DNA of 22,541 nt from JAUREX01 sp044356825 (GTDB taxonomy: Bacteria > Pseudomonadota > Alphaproteobacteria > Rhodobacterales > Rhodobacteraceae), in contig JBIKVM010000022.1 of assembly GCA_044356825.1 (NCBI GenBank), positions 1-22,541 of the forward strand, in the 5' to 3' direction. This document shows positions 15,586 to 22,541 of the stretch, in pieces. Position numbers and translations under genes: made by a program. Position 1 is the stretch's first letter. Every line of letters begins with the position of its first letter. The notes beneath the pieces were generated by a model. It did not search any database. It was not told where the DNA came from and saw only the letters and a list, made by a program, of their open reading frames with translations.

Positions 15586-16919
15586 CCCTGGGCCGCGAGC
15601 CATTCCTGCCAGAGCGTCTTGGCCCGCCCGGTATAGGCCGGGTAGCGATCCTTGCGTCCCCGGCGGCCCGCGCGCGCCTCGACCGGCGGGAAGAGGCCGA
15701 AATTGACGTTCATCGGCTGAAAGGTCGCGGCCTCGGCCCCGCCGGTGATGTGGGCGAGCAGCGCCCCCGTCGCGGTGGCGGGCGGGGGCAGGGGCAGGTC
15801 GCGCCCCTGCGCCTCGGCCGCCGCCAGCCGCCCGGCGAGCAGCCCCATCGCCGCGCTTTCGACATAGCCCTCGACCCCGGTGATCTGGCCGGCAAAGCGG
15901 ATGTGGGGGCGCGAGCGCAGCCGCATCTGCCCGTCGAGCAGGCGCGGCGCGTTGATGAAGGTGTTGCGGTGGATCCCGCCCAGTCGCGCGAACGCGGCAT
16001 CACGCAGGCCCGGGATCATCCGGAAAACAGCCGTTTGTGCGCCGTATTTCATCTTCGTCTGAAAGCCCACGATGTTGTAGAGGGTGCCGAGCGCATTGTC
16101 GCGCCGCAGCTGAACCACCGCATGGGGCTTCACCCCCGGTGTGTGGGGGTTCGTCAGCCCCACGGGCTTCATCGGGCCGAAGCGCAGCGTCTCGCGCCCG
16201 CGCTCGGCCATCACCTCGATCGGCAGGCAGCCGTCGAAATAGCCCGCCGTCTCGCCCTCGCGGAACTCGGTCTTGTCGGCGGCGAGGAGGGCATCGACGA
16301 AGGCCTCGTAGTCCTCGCGCGTCATGGGACAGTTGATGTAGGCGGTGCGTTCGTCCTCGGTCTCGCCCTTGTCATAGCGCGACTGGCGCCAGGCCACGCC
16401 CATGTCGATCGTCTCGGCGTGGACGATGGGGGCGATGGCGTCGAAGAAGGCGAGCGCCTCGGCCCCCGTCTCGGCCGCGATGGCGGCGGCCAGGGCACCC
16501 GAGGTGAGCGGCCCGGTCGCGATGATCCAGCGCCCCGTGTCGGGCAGGGCGCGCACCTCGCCCTCGACCACCCGCACCCGAGGGTGCGCGCGCAGCCGCG
16601 CCGTCACGGTCGCGGCAAACGCCTCGCGGTCGACCGCGAGCGCGCCGCCCGCCGGTAGCCGGTGCGCCGTCGCCGCCTGCAGGATGAGGCCGCCCGCCGC
16701 GCGCATCTCCCAGTGCAGCTGGCCGACCGCGTTCATCACGTCATCGTCCGAGCGGAACGAATTCGAGCAGACCATCTCGGCGAAATCGCCGCTGCGGTGG
16801 GCGAAGGTCGCGACATGGGGCCGCATCTCGTGGAGCACGACGTCGACGCCCGCTTCGGCGATCTGCCAGGCCGCCTCGGAGCCCGCGAGCCCCGCGCCGA
16901 TGATGTGGACAGGCTCCAT
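15582..16919 (-). CDS. trmFO: Methylenetetrahydrofolate-tRNA-(uracil-5-)-methyltransferase
   Basis: The 445-residue flavoprotein makes m5U54 in the tRNA T loop using methylenetetrahydrofolate and FADH2. The FAD site is HIIGAGLAGSEAA (5-17). The two cysteines known to matter in the family are present: C51 in MVCSNSFRSDD and C231 in FDGCLPIEVMAERG. Other signatures are RFGPMKPVGL, NIVGFQTKMKYG and the C-terminal FQPMNVNFGLFPP. AAGGA lies 5 bases before ATG 16919. An in-frame ATG at 16925 overlaps the copA stop as ATGA, so the exact start could be two codons earlier. The gene is the middle member of copA-trmFO-gluQ. Confidence 0.97.
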   Translation of the reverse strand: MEPVHIIGAGLAGSEAAWQIAEAGVDVVLHEMRPHVATFAHRSGDFAEMVCSNSFRSDDDVMNAVGQLHWEMRAAGGLILQAATAHRLPAGGALAVDREAFAATVTARLRAHPRVRVVEGEVRALPDTGRWIIATGPLTSGALAAAIAAETGAEALAFFDAIAPIVHAETIDMGVAWRQSRYDKGETEDERTAYINCPMTREDYEAFVDALLAADKTEFREGETAGYFDGCLPIEVMAERGRETLRFGPMKPVGLTNPHTPGVKPHAVVQLRRDNALGTLYNIVGFQTKMKYGAQTAVFRMIPGLRDAAFARLGGIHRNTFINAPRLLDGQMRLRSRPHIRFAGQITGVEGYVESAAMGLLAGRLAAAEAQGRDLPLPPPATATGALLAHITGGAEAATFQPMNVNFGLFPPVEARAGRRGRKDRYPAYTGRAKTLWQEWLAAQG

Positions 16920-16921
16920 CG

Positions 16922-19207
<2,286 letters not shown>

Positions 19208-19369
19208 GGTCTTGCACCTCTCGCGCCCCCGAGCAGGGCACCATCCCCGACAAAATCCCTCTGCCGCCCGAGGTCAAGCCCCCGCCGGGTGCGGCGCGCG
19301 CCCCTCACGCCAATGGGACCGGGGCGCGGGGCCTTGAAGATCGCCGCCCGACCGGCCTAGGGTCGCGCC

Positions 19370-19822
19370 ATGTCCGACGCGCCCGAAACACCCTTCCCGC
19401 TCGCGCAGGCGCAGTCCTTCATCGAGGCGCTCCCGCATGCGCGCGCGCTCGGCATGCGGATCGAGCGCTGCGGGGCGGACGGCGTCGAGATGTCGATGGC
19501 GTGGGACGCGCGCTTTGTCGGCGACCCCGAGACGGGGGTGATCCACGGCGGGGCGGTCTCGGCGCTGATGGACACGGCCGCCGGGACGATGGCGATGTTC
19601 TCGCGCGATCCGCCGGCGGTGACGGCAACGCTCGGCCTCAGGATCGACTACATGCGCTCGGCCACGCCGGGTGAGCGGGTGCGCTGCCGCGCGGTCTGTT
19701 TCCACCGCACGCGCTCGGTCGCCTTCATCCGCGTCACCGCCTCGGACGATGACGCCGCCCGCCCCGTCGCGACCGCCACGGGCACCTTCACGCTCGACCC
19801 GCTGCCCGGGGGGCGCGGATGA
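19370..19822 (+). CDS. PaaI family thioesterase (first of a tandem pair)
   Basis: The 150-residue protein has a hotdog fold pattern. GVIHGGAVSALMDTAAG (56-72) carries the HGG motif and the candidate catalytic D68, and LRIDYMRSATPGERVRC gives the following strands. Members hydrolyse acyl-CoA thioesters; the substrate is not known. No clear ribosome binding site precedes the ATG. TTGAAG (19334-19339) and TAGGGT (19358-19363), 18 bases apart, would start a transcript at the ATG itself, so it may be leaderless. The stop overlaps the next thioesterase start as ATGA. Confidence 0.9.
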   Translation: MSDAPETPFPLAQAQSFIEALPHARALGMRIERCGADGVEMSMAWDARFVGDPETGVIHGGAVSALMDTAAGTMAMFSRDPPAVTATLGLRIDYMRSATPGERVRCRAVCFHRTRSVAFIRVTASDDDAARPVATATGTFTLDPLPGGRG

Positions 19823-20334
19823 CGCCCCGCCCCGAACCCGTGCAGGTGGTGAAGGAACGCCGCGATGCCGCGCTTGCGGCCCTTGTGGCGCATGTGCCCT
19901 ATGCGCGCTTTCTCGGCATCTCCTTCGACCGGCGCGGCGATGAGCTGACGGCGCTGATGCCCTTTCACGATGCGCTCATCGGCAACCCGCTCATCCCGGC
20001 GCTGCATGGCGGCGCGACGGCCGCGTTCCTCGAGGTCACGGCCATCATCGAGCTCGCGTGGAGCGCGATGTGGGAGGCGATGGAGGGCGGGCGGCTCGAC
20101 CCCGCGGCGATTGCGGCCCATCCGCCTCGGATGCCCAAGACCATCGATTTCAGCATCGACTATCTGCGCGCGGGGCTGCCGCGCGATGCCTACGCGCGCG
20201 CCCGCGTCAACCGCTCGGGCCGGCGTTTCGCGAGCGTGCATGTCGAGGCCTGGCAGGACAACCGCGACCGGCCCTTTGCCGCGGCGACGGGGCATTTCCT
20301 GATGCCGGGCGGCGCGGGCGCGGGCGATGGCTGA
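19819..20334 (+). CDS. PaaI family thioesterase (second of a tandem pair)
   Basis: The 171-residue hotdog protein is only distantly similar to its neighbour. It has ALHGGATAAFLEVTA (61-75), with E72 in the position where the neighbour has aspartate, and FSIDYLRAGLPRDAYARA for the core strands. A longer helix region (WSAMWEAMEGGRLDPAAIAAHP) sits between them. The ATG overlaps the first thioesterase stop by 4 bases, and its own stop overlaps the MATE start by 8 bases. The pair may form a heteromer; this is inference from their coupling and different active-site acids. Confidence 0.88.
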   Translation: MTPRPEPVQVVKERRDAALAALVAHVPYARFLGISFDRRGDELTALMPFHDALIGNPLIPALHGGATAAFLEVTAIIELAWSAMWEAMEGGRLDPAAIAAHPPRMPKTIDFSIDYLRAGLPRDAYARARVNRSGRRFASVHVEAWQDNRDRPFAAATGHFLMPGGAGAGDG

Positions 20335-21688
20335 GGTCACGCACCGGCGCATCCTCGCCATCGCCGGGCCGATCGTGCTGTCGAACGCGACGATCCCGCT
20401 CCTGGGCGCGGTCGATACGGCCGTGGTGGGCCAGATGGGGCAGGCCGCACCCATCGGCGCCGTCGGCATGGGCGCGATCATCCTCGCGAGCGTCTACTGG
20501 ATCTTCGGCTTCCTGCGCATGGGCACGACGGGGCTCGTGGCGCAGGCGCGCGGGGCGGGCGACGTCGCCGAAGAGGGGGCGGTGCTGATCCGCGGGCTCG
20601 GCATCGCGGCGGTGGCGGGGCTCGCGCTCGTGGCGCTGCAGGGGCCGCTTGCGGCGGCGGCCTTCGGGATCGCGCCGGGGACGGCCGAGGTCGAGGCGCT
20701 GGCGCGCGACTATATCGCGATCCGCATCTGGGGAGCGCCCGCGACGATCGCCCTCTACGCGCTGACCGGATGGCTCATCGCGCTCGAGCGCACGCGGGCG
20801 GTGCTGGCGCTGCAACTCGTGATGAACGGGACAAATGCGGCGCTCGATCTCCTGTTCGTGCTGGGGTTCGGCTGGGGGGTCGAGGGGGTGGCGGTGGCGA
20901 CGCTCATCGCCGAATGGGGGGGCGTGGCGCTCGGGCTGTGGCTCGCGCGCGGGGCGTTCGGGGGCGGGCTCTCGCGGGCGCGGCTGCTCGCGGCGGGGCC
21001 GCTCGCGCGGATGCTCGAGGTCAACCGCGACATCATGCTGCGCTCGGTGATGCTGCAGGGCTGCTTCACGGCGTTCCTCTTTCTCGGGGCGGGGCAGGGG
21101 GATCAGACGCTCGCCGCCAATCAGCTGCTGATGCAGTTCGTCGAGATCACGGCCTATGCGCTCGACGGGTTCGCCTTCGCGGCCGAGGCGCTCGTCGGGC
21201 AGGCGGTGGGCGCGCGCTCGCGCCCGATGCTGATCCGAGCGGCGAGGATGGCGAGCCTCTGGGGCGTGGCGGGGGCGGGGGCGCTGTCGGCGGCCTATGC
21301 CGCGTGGGGCGGGGCGGTCATCGACCTCATGACCACGGCGCCCGGCGTGCGGGCGGAGGCGCGCGCCTATCTGCCCTGGGCGGCGGCGGGGCCAATGCTC
21401 GGCATCGCGTCATGGATGCTCGACGGCATCTTCATCGGGGCGACGCGGGCGCGCGAGATGCGCGACGCGATGGCGCTCTCGGCCGTGGCCTTCGCGCTCT
21501 CGCTCATGGTGCTGATGCCCGCCTTAGGCAATCACGGTCTCTGGGCGGCCTTCGCGATCCTCTCGCTCGTGCGGGCGCTGACGCTCTGGCGCGCGCTGCC
21601 CGCCGTCTTGCGCGCGGCCTCAGAGCCAGCGGTCGCGGCCGGTGCCGACGGCGTCGGCGATGCGCGCGAAGCCGTCGCGCGCCAGTAG
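20327..21688 (+). CDS. MATE family efflux transporter (DinF-like)
   Basis: The 453-residue protein has twelve hydrophobic segments in two halves, as in MATE antiporters that expel drugs or metabolites using sodium or proton gradients. The start THRRILAIAGPIVLSNATIPLLGAVDTAVVG and the repeat-two LDGFAFAAEALVGQAVGA are typical of the DinF branch. The ATG lies inside the end of the second thioesterase gene. The C-terminal 23 residues (encoded by 21620-21688) overlap the pyrD 3' end on the other strand and look like unselected read-through. The substrate is unknown. Confidence 0.93.
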   Translation: MAEVTHRRILAIAGPIVLSNATIPLLGAVDTAVVGQMGQAAPIGAVGMGAIILASVYWIFGFLRMGTTGLVAQARGAGDVAEEGAVLIRGLGIAAVAGLALVALQGPLAAAAFGIAPGTAEVEALARDYIAIRIWGAPATIALYALTGWLIALERTRAVLALQLVMNGTNAALDLLFVLGFGWGVEGVAVATLIAEWGGVALGLWLARGAFGGGLSRARLLAAGPLARMLEVNRDIMLRSVMLQGCFTAFLFLGAGQGDQTLAANQLLMQFVEITAYALDGFAFAAEALVGQAVGARSRPMLIRAARMASLWGVAGAGALSAAYAAWGGAVIDLMTTAPGVRAEARAYLPWAAAGPMLGIASWMLDGIFIGATRAREMRDAMALSAVAFALSLMVLMPALGNHGLWAAFAILSLVRALTLWRALPAVLRAASEPAVAAGADGVGDAREAVARQ

Positions 21689-22541
21689 CCCTGAAAGACC
21701 CGCACAGATCCGCGGCACGAGGCCGAGCCCCTGCCAGACGAGCGCGGTATAGAGCTGCAGCGCCGAGGCGCCGGCGCGGATCTTCTCGTATGCCGTCTCG
21801 GGCCCATCGACCCCGCCGACCCCGATCAGCGGCAGCCGCCCGCCCGTGGCGCGCGAAAGCTCGGCCAGCACCCGCGTCGAGCGTTCGAACAGCGGCGCGC
21901 CCGACAGCCCGCCGGCCTCGGCGCGCGCGGCGCCGCGCAGCCCGTCTCGGGAAAGCGTCGTGTTCGTCGCGATGATCCCGTCGATGCGGGCCTCGAGCGC
22001 GACGCCCGCGATGTCCTCGACCGCGCCGCGCTCGAGATCGGGGGCGATCTTGAGAAAGACGGGGACGGGCCGGGCGAGCGCATCGCGCGCCGCGATCACG
22101 CCCGCGAGCAGCGCGGCAAGCGCCGCCGCCGCCTGAAGGTCGCGCAGGCCCCCGGTGTTCGGGGATGAGACGTTGACGGTCGCGAAATCCGCATGCGGGC
22201 CGCAGCGGACGAGGACGCGCGCGAAATCGCCCGCCCGGTCGGCGCTGTCGCGGTTGGCCCCGAGGTTGAGACCCACGGGCACCCCCGCCGGCCGGGCGGC
22301 GAGGCGCGGCGCGATCGCCTCCATCCCCTCGTTGTTGAAGCCGAAGCGGTTGATGACGGCGCGATCCTCGGGCAGGCGGAAAAGGCGCGGGCGGGGGTTG
22401 CCCTCCTGCGGGAGGGGGGTGGCGGCGCCGACCTCGAGAAAGCCGAAGCCCGCGCGCATGAGCGCGGGCAGCGCGACCGCGTTCTTGTCGAACCCCGCCG
22501 CGAGGCCCACGGGGTTGGCGAGCGCAAGCCCCGCGAGCGTC
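21620..22541 (-). CDS. pyrD: Dihydroorotate dehydrogenase (quinone), class 2, partial
   Basis: The last 307 residues are present; about 40-50 N-terminal residues lie beyond the window edge. It oxidises dihydroorotate to orotate with quinone at the inner membrane, the fourth step of pyrimidine synthesis. Seen are ANPVGLAAGFDKN, VGAATPLPQEGNPRPRLFRLPED, NRFGFNNEG, VNVSSPNTGGLRDLQ with the class 2 catalytic serine, FLKIAPDL, IATNTTLSRDGL, IGVGGVDGPETAYEKIRAGA and LQLYTALVWQG. All the class 2 FMN contacts that can be judged are present. It ends 69 bases inside the convergent MATE gene. Confidence 0.96.
   Translation of the reverse strand, partial: TLAGLALANPVGLAAGFDKNAVALPALMRAGFGFLEVGAATPLPQEGNPRPRLFRLPEDRAVINRFGFNNEGMEAIAPRLAARPAGVPVGLNLGANRDSADRAGDFARVLVRCGPHADFATVNVSSPNTGGLRDLQAAAALAALLAGVIAARDALARPVPVFLKIAPDLERGAVEDIAGVALEARIDGIIATNTTLSRDGLRGAARAEAGGLSGAPLFERSTRVLAELSRATGGRLPLIGVGGVDGPETAYEKIRAGASALQLYTALVWQGLGLVPRICAGLSGLLARDGFARIADAVGTGRDRWL

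Noticed and set aside
19208..19369. CueR-type operator upstream of copA
   Set aside because: TTGACC at 19272-19277 on the minus strand resembles the start of such promoters, but I could not see the required inverted repeat in a 19-base spacer.

Overview
The window is chromosomal DNA of very high GC content, dense with genes. It looks like a member of the Rhodobacteraceae (Alphaproteobacteria). The reasons are an NDUFS4-type accessory subunit of complex I, class 2 (quinone) PyrD, an EamA/YtcJ pair, folate-dependent TrmFO with GluQ-RS, CtrA-type TTAA-N7-TTAA promoter boxes, and a FliG gene away from any flagellar cluster. I cannot name the genus. I see no insertion sequence, integrase, prophage, CRISPR array or rRNA, so this reads as core genome rather than an island. 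No intergenic stretch exceeds about 165 bases, and many neighbouring genes overlap.

Layout from left to right. (1) 1-1086, plus strand: the tail of an MlaF-like ABC ATPase, the complex I NDUFS4-like subunit, a GNAT acetyltransferase and tRNA-Arg(UCU). (2) 935-4284, minus strand: a membrane glycosyltransferase with a GspE/MshEN-like N-terminal domain, preceded by carA. (3) 4428-4901, plus: a GatB/YqeY-domain protein. (4) 4908-8896, minus: FliG, a small secreted cysteine protein, an EamA exporter and a YtcJ-type amidohydrolase. (5) 9028-9885, plus: N-carbamoylputrescine amidase. (6) 9861-13187, minus: an HI0933-type flavoprotein, a DUF475/TerC-like membrane protein and a nitronate monooxygenase-like enzyme. 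(7) 13303-14758, plus: an MTA/SAH nucleosidase-like protein and a class I glutamine amidotransferase-type (C26) hydrolase. (8) 14755-19207, minus: a tightly coupled operon copA-trmFO-gluQ. (9) 19370-21688, plus: two tandem PaaI-type thioesterases and a MATE exporter. (10) 21620-22541, minus: pyrD, cut by the window end.

Most genes are ordinary housekeeping and transport functions. The part most worth a second look is 3052-6031. Two genes about 2 kb apart, the GspE-N/glycosyltransferase and fliG, each carry a CtrA-type site at nearly the same distance upstream of the start codon (about 43 and 47 bases) and in the same orientation. By eye these two sites and the adjoining carA stop hold every TTAA in the window. 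Inference: a CtrA-controlled surface-polysaccharide and motility pair, with a possible cyclic-di-GMP input through the MshEN-like domain. A second oddity is at 935-1089, where the glycosyltransferase reading frame has no stop before the tRNA and runs antisense through the whole tRNA-Arg gene into the end of the acetyltransferase gene, whose own stop codon lies inside the tRNA.
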